Source of the DNA: Streptomyces viridiviolaceus
GTDB taxonomy: Bacteria; Actinomycetota; Actinomycetes; Streptomycetales; Streptomycetaceae
Reading direction: 5' to 3'
Length of the DNA stretch: 64,000 nt
NCBI RefSeq assembly: GCF_014650995.1
Contig: NZ_BMWA01000006.1
Location: 248,891 to 312,890 of the forward strand
The notes below the pieces were generated by a model. It did no database searches, was not told the DNA's origin, and saw only the letters and a list, made by a program, of their open reading frames with translations. Positions within the stretch are counted from its first letter, which is position 1, and each line of letters opens with the position of its first letter. Both the position numbers and the translations under genes were made by a program. Shown here in pieces: positions 29,275 to 38,565 of this stretch.

Positions 29275-29907
29275 TCAGGCCCCGGTCGGGTCCTCGCCCC
29301 GGTCGAGCGCCTTCCAGAGGTCCTCGGGGCGGTCGGGGTCGACGCTCGGCGCCCTGCGGCGCGGGCGGGCGGTGCCGCCCCGCTCGTAGCGGCCGGACAT
29401 CGAGGGCCACAGCCGGCCGTAGCGAAGGGCCAGCAGCCCGGCCAGCAGGAGCAGGACACCGCCCACGGCGGCGACGTAGGGCCAGGCGGTGTGCGAGAGG
29501 GCGTCCACGGTGGCCGAGGTGTCGCCCGCGGCCTTCGCGGCCTTGTCGTCCAGCGCGGAACTGTCGGAGGCGCCCAGCAGGGCCGCGGCGACGGTGCCGG
29601 CACCGCACAGCGCGAGCAGGGCGGCGACGGCGAACCGTCCGGCTCGGCGGACGGCGAAGACGGCGACGAGCGCGGCGAGGCCCACTATGGCGAGCGCCGC
29701 GGGGACGCCGGTGACGTCGCTGCCCTTGGCGGTCAGGGGGAACGCGCCGCCGGCCACCGTCGCGGTGCCCTCCGACCACTCCTGCCGGGTGGCGAGCAGG
29801 GCGACGGCCGCGCCGAGCGCACCGCACAGCAGCGCGAGGGCGAGGCTCCGGCGGCCGGCCCGGGCGGGTCCTGCGGCTTGGCTACGGGGGTGAGGAACAG
29901 CAGTCAC
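29275..29907 (-). CDS. Trp-region conserved membrane protein
   Basis: The 210-residue protein has four hydrophobic segments. RRSLALALLCGALGAAVALLA is first, followed by an extracellular part with RQEWSEGTATV, then two central helices and LYGR-like LALRYGRLWPSMSGRYERG. This is the actinobacterial family long noted beside trp genes (Trp biosynthesis-associated membrane protein); its role is unproved. The tail is basic then acidic (RRRAPSVDPDRPEDLW). The GTG at 29907 is chosen because GATAGT lies 7 bases upstream, with TGACTG 18 bases further up: a good promoter for a leaderless mRNA. Confidence 0.85.
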   Translation of the reverse strand: MTAVPHPRSQAAGPARAGRRSLALALLCGALGAAVALLATRQEWSEGTATVAGGAFPLTAKGSDVTGVPAALAIVGLAALVAVFAVRRAGRFAVAALLALCGAGTVAAALLGASDSSALDDKAAKAAGDTSATVDALSHTAWPYVAAVGGVLLLLAGLLALRYGRLWPSMSGRYERGGTARPRRRAPSVDPDRPEDLWKALDRGEDPTGA

Positions 29908-29914
29908 GTACTCC

Positions 29915-29955
29915 ACTATCGCCCGAACCCCGGGCGAACAGTCACCCGGGGTTCG
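29915..29955 (-). promoter_or_regulatory. Promoter embedded in the hairpin after trpE
   Basis: CGAACCCCGGG at 29924-29934 and CCCGGGGTTCG at 29945-29955 pair perfectly over 11 bp with a 10-base loop, 23 bases after the trpE stop. On the same strand the -35-like TGACTG (29939-29944) lies in the loop, and the -10-like GATAGT (29915-29920) follows at 18-base spacing. The repeat can be the trpE terminator, an operator of the next gene, or both. Confidence 0.6.
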
Positions 29956-29977
29956 GTATGGGGGCGTGAGAAGGGCC

Positions 29978-31468
29978 CTATTGCCCGAGCCGGTTGGCCG
30001 TGTGCACCGCCCGCAGCACCGCCGCCGCCTTGTTGCGGCACTCGGTGTCCTCGGCGACCGGGTCGGAGTCGGCGACGATGCCCGCGCCCGCCTGGACGTA
30101 GGCGGTGCCGTCGCGCAGCAGTGCCGTGCGGATGGCGATCGCGGTGTCGGAGTCGCCCGCGAAGTCGAGGTACCCGACGCAGCCGCCGTACAGGCCGCGC
30201 CGGGAGGGTTCGAGTTCGTCGATGATCTGCAGGGCGCGCGGCTTGGGGGCGCCGGAGAGGGTGCCGGCCGGGAAGCAGGCGGTGAGGACGTCGAAGGCGG
30301 TCCGGCCCTGGGCGACCCGTCCGGTGACGGTCGAGACGATGTGCATGACGTGCGAGTACCGCTCGACGGACATGAAGTCGACCACCTCGACGGAGCCGGG
30401 TTCGCAGACCCGCCCCAGGTCGTTGCGGCCCAGGTCGACGAGCATGAGGTGCTCGGCGCGCTCCTTGGGGTCGGCGAGCAGTTCGTCGGCGAGGGCCTGG
30501 TCCTCCTGCGGGGTGGCGCCGCGCGGCCGGGTGCCGGCGATGGGGTGGACCATGGCCCGCCCGTCCTCGACCTTGACCAGGGCCTCGGGGGACGATCCGA
30601 CGACGTCGAAGCCGTCGAAGCGGATCAGGTACATGTACGGGGAGGGGTTGGTGGCCCTGAGGACCCGGTACACGTCCAGAGCGCTCGCCGTGCACGGCGT
30701 CTCGAACCGCTGCGAGGGCACGACCTGGAAGGCCTCGCCCGCGCGGATGCGCTCCTTGATGTCCTCGACGGCCTCCTGGAAGTCGGGGCCGCCCCACAGC
30801 GCGGTGTACTCGGGCAGCTCGGAGGGCGGCAGCGCGGCCGGGGGCTGGGCGACGGCGCGCGTGAGGTCGGCCTCCATGGCGTCCAGGCGGGCCACGGCGT
30901 CGGCGTACGCCTCGTCCACGCCCGTCGCCAGGTCGTTGTGGTTGATCGCGTTGGCGATCAGCAGGACCGAGCCCTCCCAGTGGTCCATGACGGCCAGGTC
31001 GCTGGTGAGCAGCATGGTCAGCTCGGGGAGCCGCAGGTCGTCCCGCTCCCCCGGGCCGACCTTCTCCAGGCGGCGCACGATGTCGTAGCCGAGGTAGCCG
31101 ACCATGCCGCCGGTGAAGGGCGGCAGCCCGAGGTCGTGGGCGAGGTCGCGCGGGGTGTGCAGGGCCTCGACGGTGGCGCGCAGGGCGGCGAGCGGGTCGC
31201 CGCCGGTGGGGACGCCGACGGGCGGGGTGCCGTGCCAGTGCGCCTGCCCGTCGCGCTCGGTGAGGGTGGCGGCGCTGCGGACACCGACGAAGGAGTACCG
31301 GGACCAGGACCGTCCGTTCTCCGCGGACTCCAGCAGGAAGGTGCCGGGGCGCTCGGCGGCGAGCTTGCGGTACAGCCCGACCGGGGTGTCGCCGTCGGCG
31401 AGGAGCTTGCGGGTGACCGGGATGACCCGGCGGTCGGTGGCCAGCTTGCGGAAGGTCTCGAGGTCCAT
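29978..31468 (-). CDS. trpE: Anthranilate synthase component I
   Basis: The 496-residue chorismate-using enzyme makes anthranilate with a TrpG glutaminase, which is not in this window. The N-terminal regulatory part carries [19 protein letters not shown]; the LLES segment binds tryptophan for feedback inhibition. The catalytic part has [53 protein letters not shown] and [18 protein letters not shown]. The ATG lies 11 bases after hisI, with TAAGG upstream. There is no room for a leader peptide or attenuator, so control must act elsewhere. Confidence 0.97.
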   Translation of the reverse strand: MDLETFRKLATDRRVIPVTRKLLADGDTPVGLYRKLAAERPGTFLLESAENGRSWSRYSFVGVRSAATLTERDGQAHWHGTPPVGVPTGGDPLAALRATVEALHTPRDLAHDLGLPPFTGGMVGYLGYDIVRRLEKVGPGERDDLRLPELTMLLTSDLAVMDHWEGSVLLIANAINHNDLATGVDEAYADAVARLDAMEADLTRAVAQPPAALPPSELPEYTALWGGPDFQEAVEDIKERIRAGEAFQVVPSQRFETPCTASALDVYRVLRATNPSPYMYLIRFDGFDVVGSSPEALVKVEDGRAMVHPIAGTRPRGATPQEDQALADELLADPKERAEHLMLVDLGRNDLGRVCEPGSVEVVDFMSVERYSHVMHIVSTVTGRVAQGRTAFDVLTACFPAGTLSGAPKPRALQIIDELEPSRRGLYGGCVGYLDFAGDSDTAIAIRTALLRDGTAYVQAGAGIVADSDPVAEDTECRNKAAAVLRAVHTANRLGQ

Positions 31469-31479
31469 GGCGGCAGACC

Positions 31480-31878
31480 TTACTGATCCCGCGCCGGGGC
31501 GCCGGAATCGCCGTCCTTGAGGAGCACGTCGGCGTCGAAGCAGGTGCGGGCGCCGGTGTGGCAGGCGGCGCCGACCTGGTCGACCTTGACCAGGACGGTG
31601 TCGGCGTCGCAGTCCAGGGCGACGGACTTCACCCACTGGAAGTGGCCGGAGGTGTCGCCCTTGACCCAGTACTCCCGGCGGCTGCGCGACCAGTAGGTGC
31701 AGCGGCCGGTGGTCAGCGTGCGGTGCAGCGCCTCGTCGTCCATCCAGCCGAGCATCAGCACCTCCCCGGTGTCGTACTGCTGGGCGATGGCGGGCAGGAG
31801 GCCGTCGGCGCTGCGCTTGAGGCGGGCGGCGATCTCCGGGTCGAGCGGGCTGGGCCGCCGGGGGGAGCTGCTGTTCAT
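31480..31878 (-). CDS. hisI: Phosphoribosyl-AMP cyclohydrolase
   Basis: The 132-residue enzyme opens the adenine ring of phosphoribosyl-AMP in histidine synthesis. The marks are [37 protein letters not shown], and the metal site [13 protein letters not shown] with [11 protein letters not shown]. Only the HisI domain is present; HisE is not fused. The ATG at 31878 is preferred over one at 31887, since CACAAT lies 7 bases before it and could be a leaderless -10. It is 11 bases upstream of trpE, which suggests that hisI and trpE share a transcript. Confidence 0.95.
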   Translation of the reverse strand: MNSSSPRRPSPLDPEIAARLKRSADGLLPAIAQQYDTGEVLMLGWMDDEALHRTLTTGRCTYWSRSRREYWVKGDTSGHFQWVKSVALDCDADTVLVKVDQVGAACHTGARTCFDADVLLKDGDSGAPARDQ

Positions 31879-31947
31879 GACGCCCATTGTGCCGCGTGCG
31901 CGGGCCCGCCCCGGCGCTGTCCACTGTGCGGACCCGGGCGGCGGCCG

Positions 31948-31953
31948 TAGGCT
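31948..31953 (+). promoter_or_regulatory. -10 element (TAGGCT), leaderless gene at 31960
   Basis: TAGGCT ends 6 bases before the ATG at 31960, and no Shine-Dalgarno sequence is present. Confidence 0.55.
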
Positions 31954-31959
31954 GACTCC

Positions 31960-32595
31960 ATGTCGACATTCGCCAAGCGTGAACGACTTCTGCTCGCCGA
32001 TCTGTTGGAGACGGCGGGTCCGGACGCCCCCACGCTGTGCGAGGGCTGGCGGACCCGGGACCTCGCCGCCCATGTGGTGGTACGCGAACGCCGGCCCGAC
32101 GCCGCGGGGGGCACCCTGATCAAGCAGCTGGCGCCCCGGCTCGACCGGGTGATGGACGAGTACGGCGCCAAACCGTACGAGGAGCTGATCCAGCTGATCC
32201 GCACCGGTCCGCCGCGTTTCTCGCCGTTCTCGCTCAAGCAGATCGACGAGGCCGCGAACACGGTGGAGTTCTACGTCCACACCGAGGACGTCCGCCGGGC
32301 CCAGCCGGACTGGACGCCGCGCGAGCTGGACCCGGTCTTCCAGGACGCCCTGTGGTCCCGTCTGGAGCGCACCGCCCGCCTGGTGGGGCGCGGCATCCCG
32401 ACCGGTCTGGTGCTGCGCCGCCCGAACGGCCAGACGGCGGTCGCCCACCGCGGCACGCCGGTGGTGACGGCGACGGGAGAGGCGTCCGAGCTGCTGCTGT
32501 TCGCCTACGGGCGGCAGAACGCCGCGAAGGTGGAGCTGGAGGGCGAGAAGGACGCCATCGCCCAGCTGCAGGAGACCAAGCAGCTCGGCTTCTGA
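31960..32595 (+). CDS. TIGR03085-type DinB/maleylpyruvate isomerase-fold protein
   Basis: The 211-residue protein has the N-terminal DinB-like fold of mycothiol-dependent enzymes: [40 protein letters not shown] with the His of the metal site, and [17 protein letters not shown] with a second His. The C-terminal part ([12 protein letters not shown]) matches the TIGR03085 branch. Mycothiol is the actinobacterial low-molecular-weight thiol, so a thiol-dependent reaction is likely, but the substrate is unknown. It is divergent from hisI and convergent with hisF. Its promoter is of the leaderless TAGGCT type. Confidence 0.85.
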   Translation: MSTFAKRERLLLADLLETAGPDAPTLCEGWRTRDLAAHVVVRERRPDAAGGTLIKQLAPRLDRVMDEYGAKPYEELIQLIRTGPPRFSPFSLKQIDEAANTVEFYVHTEDVRRAQPDWTPRELDPVFQDALWSRLERTARLVGRGIPTGLVLRRPNGQTAVAHRGTPVVTATGEASELLLFAYGRQNAAKVELEGEKDAIAQLQETKQLGF

Positions 32596-32601
32596 GGTTC
32601 C

Positions 32602-32626
32602 GGCCCCGGCCGCTCGGGCCGGGGCC
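32602..32626. terminator. Bidirectional terminator at the end of the his operon
   Basis: GGCCCCGGCC and GGCCGGGGCC pair perfectly over 10 bp around GCTCG. It lies between the convergent stops at 32595 and 32637. Confidence 0.8.
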
Positions 32627-32636
32627 CGGCACGGGC

Positions 32637-33392
32637 CTACCTGACCGGGTGCCCGGCGCCCCGCAGCGTCTCCTTGACCTGTCCGATGCGCAGGTCGCCG
32701 AAGTGGAAGACGGAGGCCGCGAGGACCGCGTCGGCGCCCGCCGCGACGGCCGGCGGGAAGTCGGCGAGCTTGCCGGCGCCGCCGGACGCGATGACCGGGA
32801 CCGTGACGTGCTTGCGCACCGCCGCGATCATCTCCAGGTCGTAGCCGTCCTTGGTGCCGTCGGCGTCCATCGAGTTCAGCAGGATCTCGCCCGCGCCCAG
32901 CTCGGCGGCGCGGTGCGCCCACTCCACCGCGTCGATGCCGGTGCCGCGCCGGCCGCCGTGGGTGGTCACCTCGAAGGTGCCCGCCTCGGTGCGGCGCGCG
33001 TCGACCGACAGGACGAGGACCTGCCGGCCGAAGCGTTCGGCGATCTCCCGGATCAGGTCGGGGCGGGCGATGGCGGCCGTGTTGACGCCGACCTTGTCCG
33101 CGCCCGCCCGCAGCAGCCTGTCCACGTCCTCGGCGGTGCGCACGCCGCCGCCGACGGTCAGCGGGATGAACACCTGCTCCGCGGTCCGGCGCACCACGTC
33201 GTACGTGGTCTCGCGGTCGCCCGACGAGGCGGTGATGTCCAGGAACGTCAGCTCGTCGGCGCCCTCGGCGTCGTACACCTTGGCCATCTCGACGGGGTCG
33301 CCCGCGTCGCGCAGGTTCTGGAAGTTGACGCCCTTGACGACCCGGCCGTTGTCCACGTCCAGGCAGGGGATGACTCGTACGGCCAGGCTCAT
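32637..33392 (-). CDS. hisF: Imidazole glycerol phosphate synthase, cyclase subunit
   Basis: The 251-residue TIM barrel joins ammonia from HisH to PRFAR and makes imidazole glycerol phosphate and [26 protein letters not shown] has the first catalytic Asp. [40 protein letters not shown] (second Asp) and [14 protein letters not shown] are intact. Its ATG overlaps the ridA stop (ATGA). It is the last gene of the his operon, before a bidirectional terminator. Confidence 0.97.
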   Translation of the reverse strand: MSLAVRVIPCLDVDNGRVVKGVNFQNLRDAGDPVEMAKVYDAEGADELTFLDITASSGDRETTYDVVRRTAEQVFIPLTVGGGVRTAEDVDRLLRAGADKVGVNTAAIARPDLIREIAERFGRQVLVLSVDARRTEAGTFEVTTHGGRRGTGIDAVEWAHRAAELGAGEILLNSMDADGTKDGYDLEMIAAVRKHVTVPVIASGGAGKLADFPPAVAAGADAVLAASVFHFGDLRIGQVKETLRGAGHPVR

Positions 33393-33799
33393 GCGGGTAC
33401 TCCGTGTTCTCCGCCGGGGCGGAACGCCTCCAGCTCGACCTCGACGACCAGGCTGGGGTCGACGAAGCCGGAGACGATGATCATGGATGCGGCGGGACGG
33501 ACGGAGTCGAACAGCTCCTTGTGCGCACGCCCCACCTCGTCCACGTCTCGGGCATGGGTGATGTACATACGCGTCCGTACGACGTCGTCACGGCCGAGGC
33601 CCAGCTCCTCCAGCGCCCCGAACGCGACGTTGAAGGCGTTGACCGTCTGCTCGTAGGGGCCGCCTCCGGCGATCTGGCCGTCCACGATGGACGTGCAGCC
33701 GGCGACCAGCACGAGGCCGTTCGGCAGCTGGACGGCCCGGGAGTAGCCGAACGACTCCTCCCAGGGCGCTCCTGTGGTGACGCGTCGTACGTCGCTCAC
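33389..33799 (-). CDS. RidA-family enamine/imine deaminase
   Basis: The 136-residue protein has the RidA (YjgF) fold: [60 protein letters not shown] and [14 protein letters not shown]. The family destroys reactive 2-aminoacrylate-type enamines. It is translated with priA and hisF through 4-base overlaps on both sides (GTGA and ATGA), so it is a full member of the his operon. Whether it repairs damage from a his intermediate or has another role is not known. Confidence 0.88.
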   Translation of the reverse strand: MSDVRRVTTGAPWEESFGYSRAVQLPNGLVLVAGCTSIVDGQIAGGGPYEQTVNAFNVAFGALEELGLGRDDVVRTRMYITHARDVDEVGRAHKELFDSVRPAASMIIVSGFVDPSLVVEVELEAFRPGGEHGVPA

Positions 33800-34521
33800 C
33801 GGGCTACCGCCTCCAGCGCCTCTTCCAGGGTGAACGCCTTCGCGTAGAGGGCCTTGCCCACGATGGCGCCCTCGACGCCGAGGGGGACGAGGCCCGCGAG
33901 GGCCCGCAGGTCGTCCAGTGACGACACGCCGCCGGAGGCGACCACCGGGCGGTCCGTCGCCGCGCAGACGTTCTTCAGCAGCTCCAGGTTCGGGCCCTGG
34001 AGCGTGCCGTCCTTGGCGATGTCGGTGACCACGTACCGGGCGCAGCCCTCCTTGTCGAGGCGGTCCAGCGTCTCGTAGAGGTCGCCGCCGTCGCGGGTCC
34101 AGCCGCGGCCGCGGAGCGTGGTGCCCCGCACGTCCAGGCCGACCGCGATCTTGTCGCCGTGCTCGGCGATGACCTTGGCGACCCAGTCGGGGGTCTCCAG
34201 GGCGGCCGTGCCGAGGTTCACGCGGGTGCAGCCGGTGGCGAGGGCGGCGGCGAGCGTGTCGTCGTCGCGGATGCCGCCCGACAGCTCCACCTTGATGTCC
34301 ATGGCCTTCGCGACCTCGGCGATCAGCTCGCGGTTGTCCCCGGTGCCGAACGCGGCGTCCAGGTCGACCAGGTGCAGCCACTCGGCGCCGGAGCGCTGCC
34401 AGGCGAGGGCGGCCTCCAGCGGGGAGCCGTAGGAGGTCTCGGTGCCGGACTCGCCGTGCACGAGGCGGACGGCCTGGCCGTCGCGGACGTCGACGGCGGG
34501 GAGGAGTTCGAGCTTGCTCAT
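33796..34521 (-). CDS. priA: PriA, bifunctional HisA/TrpF isomerase
   Basis: The 241-residue barrel isomerises ProFAR in histidine synthesis and, in actinomycetes, also phosphoribosyl-anthranilate in tryptophan synthesis. [15 protein letters not shown] has the catalytic Asp, [18 protein letters not shown] and VNLGTAALE bind phosphate, and [16 protein letters not shown] has the second Asp. No trpF is present near the trp genes, which agrees with the dual role known for the family. It lies 2 bases downstream of hisH and overlaps ridA. Confidence 0.95.
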   Translation of the reverse strand: MSKLELLPAVDVRDGQAVRLVHGESGTETSYGSPLEAALAWQRSGAEWLHLVDLDAAFGTGDNRELIAEVAKAMDIKVELSGGIRDDDTLAAALATGCTRVNLGTAALETPDWVAKVIAEHGDKIAVGLDVRGTTLRGRGWTRDGGDLYETLDRLDKEGCARYVVTDIAKDGTLQGPNLELLKNVCAATDRPVVASGGVSSLDDLRALAGLVPLGVEGAIVGKALYAKAFTLEEALEAVAR

Positions 34522-34523
34522 CT

Positions 34524-35168
34524 CTACAGGGTCTCGATCCAGTTGGTGAGGAGCTGGGCTCCGGCGTCGCCGGACTTCTCGGGGTGGAACTGCGTGGCCC
34601 ACAGGGCGCCGTTCTCCACGGCGGCCACGAACGGCTTGCCGTGCGTGGACCAGGTCACCTTGGGGGCGGCGATCAACGGGTTGTGCGATTCCAGCGTCCA
34701 GTCGTGGACGGCGTAGGAGTGCACGAAGTAGAAGCGGGCGTCCGCGTCCAGGCCGGCGAAGAGCTGCGAGTCGGCCGGTGCCTCGACCGTGTTCCAGCCC
34801 ATGTGGGGCACGACGTCGGCCTGCAGCGGCTCGACCGTGCCGGGCCACTCGTCCAGGCCCTCGGCCTGGACGCCGTGCTCGATGCCGCGCGCGAAGAGGA
34901 TCTGCATGCCGACGCAGATGCCCATCACCGGGCGCCCGCCGGACAGCCGCCGGTCGACGACCCAGTCACCCCGGGCGGCCTTCAGGCCCTCCATGCAGGC
35001 GGCGAAGGCGCCGACGCCCGGGACCAGGAGCCCGTCGGCGTTCATGGCCTTGTCGAAGTCACGGGTGATCTCCACGTCGGCTCCCGCGCGCGCGAGGGCG
35101 CGCTCGGCGGAGCGTACGTTGCCGAAGCCGTAGTCGAAGACGACGACCCGCTTGCTTCCGGTGCTCAA
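34524..35168 (-). CDS. hisH: Imidazole glycerol phosphate synthase, glutaminase subunit
   Basis: The 214-residue class I glutaminase feeds ammonia to HisF. The catalytic triad lies in [11 protein letters not shown] (Cys) and [13 protein letters not shown] (His, Glu). [16 protein letters not shown] and [16 protein letters not shown] are typical. The start is a TTG at 35168: GGAGG stands 7 bases upstream, and TTG overlaps the stop of the 54-residue protein as TTGA. A GTG two codons upstream has no spacing to the same GGAGG. A rare start plus overlap points to coupling with the small gene. Confidence 0.93.
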   Translation of the reverse strand: MSTGSKRVVVFDYGFGNVRSAERALARAGADVEITRDFDKAMNADGLLVPGVGAFAACMEGLKAARGDWVVDRRLSGGRPVMGICVGMQILFARGIEHGVQAEGLDEWPGTVEPLQADVVPHMGWNTVEAPADSQLFAGLDADARFYFVHSYAVHDWTLESHNPLIAAPKVTWSTHGKPFVAAVENGALWATQFHPEKSGDAGAQLLTNWIETL

Positions 35169-35329
35169 TTCCACACCTCCAGCCTCAGGACACCCGCGAG
35201 CAGGCACATCCCGGCGCCGATGGAGAGCAGCACGATGAGGCCGGTGGGCATCTTCTGCTTCGCGAAGGAGATGATCCCGCCGACGAGGAAGAGGCCGACG
35301 ACGATCAGAGCGGTGGACGTACCGTTCAT
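35165..35329 (-). CDS. 54-residue membrane protein within the his operon
   Basis: [20 protein letters not shown] is the first of two membrane helices. [10 protein letters not shown] forms a short basic loop, and the second helix is [18 protein letters not shown]. The gene starts 5 bases after the hisB stop and overlaps the hisH start by 4 bases (TTGA). No ribosome binding site is clear, so it may depend on ribosomes from hisB. I do not recognise a function. Its place suggests that it either helps hisH translation or anchors something at the membrane. Confidence 0.75.
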   Translation of the reverse strand: MNGTSTALIVVGLFLVGGIISFAKQKMPTGLIVLLSIGAGMCLLAGVLRLEVWN

Positions 35330-35334
35330 GGCGT

Positions 35335-35928
35335 TTACAGCGCACCCTTCGTGGAGGGCAGGATGCCGGCCGCGCGCGGGTCGCGCTCCGAGGCGTAGCG
35401 CAGTGCCCGGGCGAGCGCCTTGAACTGGCACTCCACGATGTGGTGCGCGTTGCGCCCGTAGGGCACGTGCACGTGCAGCGCGATCTGGGCCTGTGCGACG
35501 AAGGACTCCAGGATGTGCCGGGTCATGGTGGTGTCGTACTCGCCGATCATCGGCGCCATCTTCTCGGGCTCGGTGTGCACGAGGTAGGGGCGGCCGGACA
35601 GGTCGACGGTGACCTGGGCGAGGGACTCGTCCAGCGGGACCGTGCAGTTGCCGAAGCGGTAGATGCCCACCTTGTCGCCGAGGGCCTGCTTGAAGGCGGC
35701 GCCCAGGGCGAGCGCGGTGTCCTCGATGGTGTGGTGGGAGTCGATGTGCAGGTCGCCGTCGGTCTTCACGGTCAGGTCGAACAGACCGTGCCGGCCGAGC
35801 TGGTCGAGCATGTGGTCGTAGAAGCCGACGCCGGTGGCGATGTCGGTCTTGCCCGTGCCGTCGAGGTCGATCTCGACGAGGACGGAGGTCTCCTTGGTGG
35901 TGCGCTCCACGCGCCCGACGCGGCTCAT
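35335..35928 (-). CDS. hisB: Imidazoleglycerol-phosphate dehydratase
   Basis: The 197-residue protein is the single-domain dehydratase; the phosphatase domain of enteric HisB is absent. The Mn-binding motifs are complete: [18 protein letters not shown] and [36 protein letters not shown] lies near the N-terminus. The ATG overlaps the hisC stop (ATGA). Confidence 0.97.
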   Translation of the reverse strand: MSRVGRVERTTKETSVLVEIDLDGTGKTDIATGVGFYDHMLDQLGRHGLFDLTVKTDGDLHIDSHHTIEDTALALGAAFKQALGDKVGIYRFGNCTVPLDESLAQVTVDLSGRPYLVHTEPEKMAPMIGEYDTTMTRHILESFVAQAQIALHVHVPYGRNAHHIVECQFKALARALRYASERDPRAAGILPSTKGAL

Positions 35929-37043
35929 CCGCTCTGCTCCTGTTCCTTCTTCAGTCCGCGTACCGCATCGAGGAACGCGTCGTTCTCCTCCGGGGTGCCT
36001 GCGGTCACCCGCAGCCATCCCGGTACGCCGTTGTCCCGGACCAGGACGCCCCGGTCGAGGATCTTCCGCCAGGCTGCCTGGGAGTCCTCGAACCGCCCGA
36101 ACTGGACGAAGTTCGCGTCGGACTCGGTCACCTCGTAGCCGGCCGCCCGCAGTTCGGCGACCAGCCGGTCCCGCTCGGTCTTCAGCTGCTCGACGTACTT
36201 CAGCAGCGTGCCGGTGTGCTCCAGGGCGGCCAGGGCGGTCGCCTGGGTGACGGCCGACAGGTGGTAGGGCAGCCGTACGAGCTGGACGGCGTCGACGACG
36301 GCCGGGTGCGCGGCGAGGTAGCCCAGGCGCAGGCCGGCCGCGCCGAACGCCTTCGACATCGTGCGGGAGATGACGAGGTTCGGCCGTCCGTCGAGCAGCG
36401 GCAGCAGCGAGGCGCCGTGGCTGAACTCGATGTACGCCTCGTCCACGACCACCATCGACGGCTTCGCCGCCTGCGCGGCCTCGTACAGCGCGAGGACCGT
36501 CCCGGCCGGGACCGCGTTGCCGGTGGGGTTGTTGGGGGTGGTGATGAAGACGACGTCCGGGCGGTGCTCGGCGATGGCCTTCTCGGCGGCCGGCACGTCG
36601 ATCGTGAAGTCCTCGTGGCGGGGGCCGGAGATCCAGCCCGTGCCCGTGCCGCGTGCGATCAGGCCGTGCATCGAGTACGACGGCTCGAAGCCGATCGCGG
36701 TGCGGCCCGGACCGCCGAAGGTCTGCAGCAGCTGCTGGATGACCTCGTTGGAGCCGTTGGCCGCCCATACGTTGCCGAGACCGACCTCGTACCCGGAGGT
36801 GTCGGTCAGGTACTCGGCGAGCCTGGTGCGCAGTTCGACCGCGTCCCGGTCGGGGTAGCGGTTGAGGTCGCGGGCGGCCTCGCGGACCCGCTCGGCGATC
36901 CGTTCGACCAGCGGCTCGGGCAGCGGGTAGGGGTTCTCGTTGGTGTTCAGCCGTACGGGGACGTCCAGCTGGGGCGCGCCGTAGGGGGACTTGCCGCGCA
37001 GCTCGTCGCGTACGGGGAGATCGTCGATGCGTACGTCGGTCAC
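35925..37043 (-). CDS. hisC: Histidinol-phosphate aminotransferase
   Basis: The 372-residue class I/II PLP aminotransferase makes histidinol phosphate. [18 protein letters not shown] starts the fold. [17 protein letters not shown] and [15 protein letters not shown] hold the cofactor ring. [20 protein letters not shown] has the Schiff-base Lys. [20 protein letters not shown] carries the C-terminal Arg that binds the substrate. The GTG overlaps the hisD stop (GTGA). Confidence 0.97.
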   Translation of the reverse strand: MTDVRIDDLPVRDELRGKSPYGAPQLDVPVRLNTNENPYPLPEPLVERIAERVREAARDLNRYPDRDAVELRTRLAEYLTDTSGYEVGLGNVWAANGSNEVIQQLLQTFGGPGRTAIGFEPSYSMHGLIARGTGTGWISGPRHEDFTIDVPAAEKAIAEHRPDVVFITTPNNPTGNAVPAGTVLALYEAAQAAKPSMVVVDEAYIEFSHGASLLPLLDGRPNLVISRTMSKAFGAAGLRLGYLAAHPAVVDAVQLVRLPYHLSAVTQATALAALEHTGTLLKYVEQLKTERDRLVAELRAAGYEVTESDANFVQFGRFEDSQAAWRKILDRGVLVRDNGVPGWLRVTAGTPEENDAFLDAVRGLKKEQEQSG

Positions 37044-38365
37044 TTGCCCTCGGGAACCTTCCAGTCGAACCGTGCCTTGATCGCCGCGCCGTGCGCGGGC
37101 AGGTCCTCCGCCTCCGCCAGCGTCACCACGTGGTGCGCGACCTCGGCCAGCGCGTCCTTCGTGTAGTCGACGATGTGGATGCCGCGCAGGAAGGACTGGA
37201 CGGACAGGCCCGAGGAGTGGCAGGCGCAGCCGCCGGTGGGCAGGACGTGGTTGGACCCGGCCGCGTAGTCGCCGAGCGAGACCGGCGCCCAGGGGCCGAC
37301 GAAGATCGCGCCGGCGTTCTTCACGCGGCCGGCGACCGCCGCCGCGTCGGCCGTCTGGATCTCCAGGTGCTCGGCGCCGTAGGCGTCGACCACCCGCAGG
37401 CCCTCGTCGAGGCCGTCGACCAGCACGATCGCGGACTGGCGGCCCTTGAGGGCCGGGACGATCCGGTCGTCGATGTGCTTGGTGGCGGCGACCTGGGGCT
37501 CCAGCTCCCGCTCGACCGCGTCCGCGAGCGCCGGGGAGTCGGTGACCAGGACGGCGGCGGCCAGCGGGTCGTGCTCGGCCTGGCTGATCAGGTCGGAGGC
37601 GACGTGCACCGGGTCGGCGGTGTCGTCGGCCAGGATCGCGATCTCGGTCGGGCCGGCCTCGGCGTCGATGCCGATCTTGCCGGTGAAGTACCGCTTGGCG
37701 GCGGCGACCCAGATGTTGCCGGGGCCGGTGACCATGTTGGCGGGCGGGCAGGACTCGGTGCCGTACGCGAACATCGCGACGGCGGTGGCGCCGCCGGCCG
37801 CGTACACCTCGTCGACGCCGAGCAGGGCGCACGCGGCGAGGATCGTCGGGTGCGGCAGTCCGCCGAACTCGGCCTGGGCGGGAGAGGCGAGCGCGATCGA
37901 CTCGACGCCGGCCTCCTGCGCGGGCACGACGTTCATGACGACGGAGGACGGGTAGACCGACCGTCCGCCGGGCGCGTAGAGACCGACCCGCTCGACCGGC
38001 ACCCACTTCTCGGTGACCGAGCCGCCGGGCACGACCTGGGTGGTGTGGGTCGTACGGCGCTGCTCGCGGTGGACGAGGCGGGCCCGGCGGATGGACTCCT
38101 CCAGGGCCGCGCGCACGGCCGGGTCGAGCTCCTCGAGGGCGCGGGTGAGCGCGGCGGCCGGCACCCGTACCTGGTCGAGCTCGACGCCGTCGAACTGCTC
38201 GGCGAAGTCGATCAGCGCCGCGTCGCCACGATGATGCACGGCCTCGCAGATGGGACGCACCTTCTCCAGGGCGGCCGCAACGTCGAAGTCGGCTCGGGGC
38301 AGCAGGTCGCGCAGGGCGGGGCCCTCGGGAAGGGCGTCGCCGCGCAGATCGATTCGGGAGATCAC
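37040..38365 (-). CDS. hisD: Histidinol dehydrogenase
   Basis: The 441-residue NAD- and Zn-dependent enzyme oxidises histidinol to histidine. The marks are [50 protein letters not shown], the zinc and base segment [29 protein letters not shown] and [18 protein letters not shown]. The GTG at 38365 gives the usual ISRIDLRG start. No strong ribosome binding site is seen, and GAGAAT about 9 bases upstream may serve a near-leaderless transcript. It is the first gene of the his operon. Confidence 0.96.
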   Translation of the reverse strand: MISRIDLRGDALPEGPALRDLLPRADFDVAAALEKVRPICEAVHHRGDAALIDFAEQFDGVELDQVRVPAAALTRALEELDPAVRAALEESIRRARLVHREQRRTTHTTQVVPGGSVTEKWVPVERVGLYAPGGRSVYPSSVVMNVVPAQEAGVESIALASPAQAEFGGLPHPTILAACALLGVDEVYAAGGATAVAMFAYGTESCPPANMVTGPGNIWVAAAKRYFTGKIGIDAEAGPTEIAILADDTADPVHVASDLISQAEHDPLAAAVLVTDSPALADAVERELEPQVAATKHIDDRIVPALKGRQSAIVLVDGLDEGLRVVDAYGAEHLEIQTADAAAVAGRVKNAGAIFVGPWAPVSLGDYAAGSNHVLPTGGCACHSSGLSVQSFLRGIHIVDYTKDALAEVAHHVVTLAEAEDLPAHGAAIKARFDWKVPEGK

Positions 38366-38565
38366 GGAACCAATTCTCTCAGACCCGCGTCGGGGACCGT
38401 TCGCGCGTATCAATGGCTGATACAGAACGCCACCGGCCGACGCGGTTCTCGTGCGGGGATCCGGAAGATCCTCCTCACGTTGAGTGTTCGGCGCGTCACA
38501 CAGCGGGCATGAACGGTTGTACGAAGGTACGGACTCGCGAGTAGCCGGGGAGGGGGTGAACAGCC

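Noticed and set aside
31469..31479. trp attenuator or leader peptide before trpE
   Set aside because: Only 11 bases separate hisI and trpE, which is too short.
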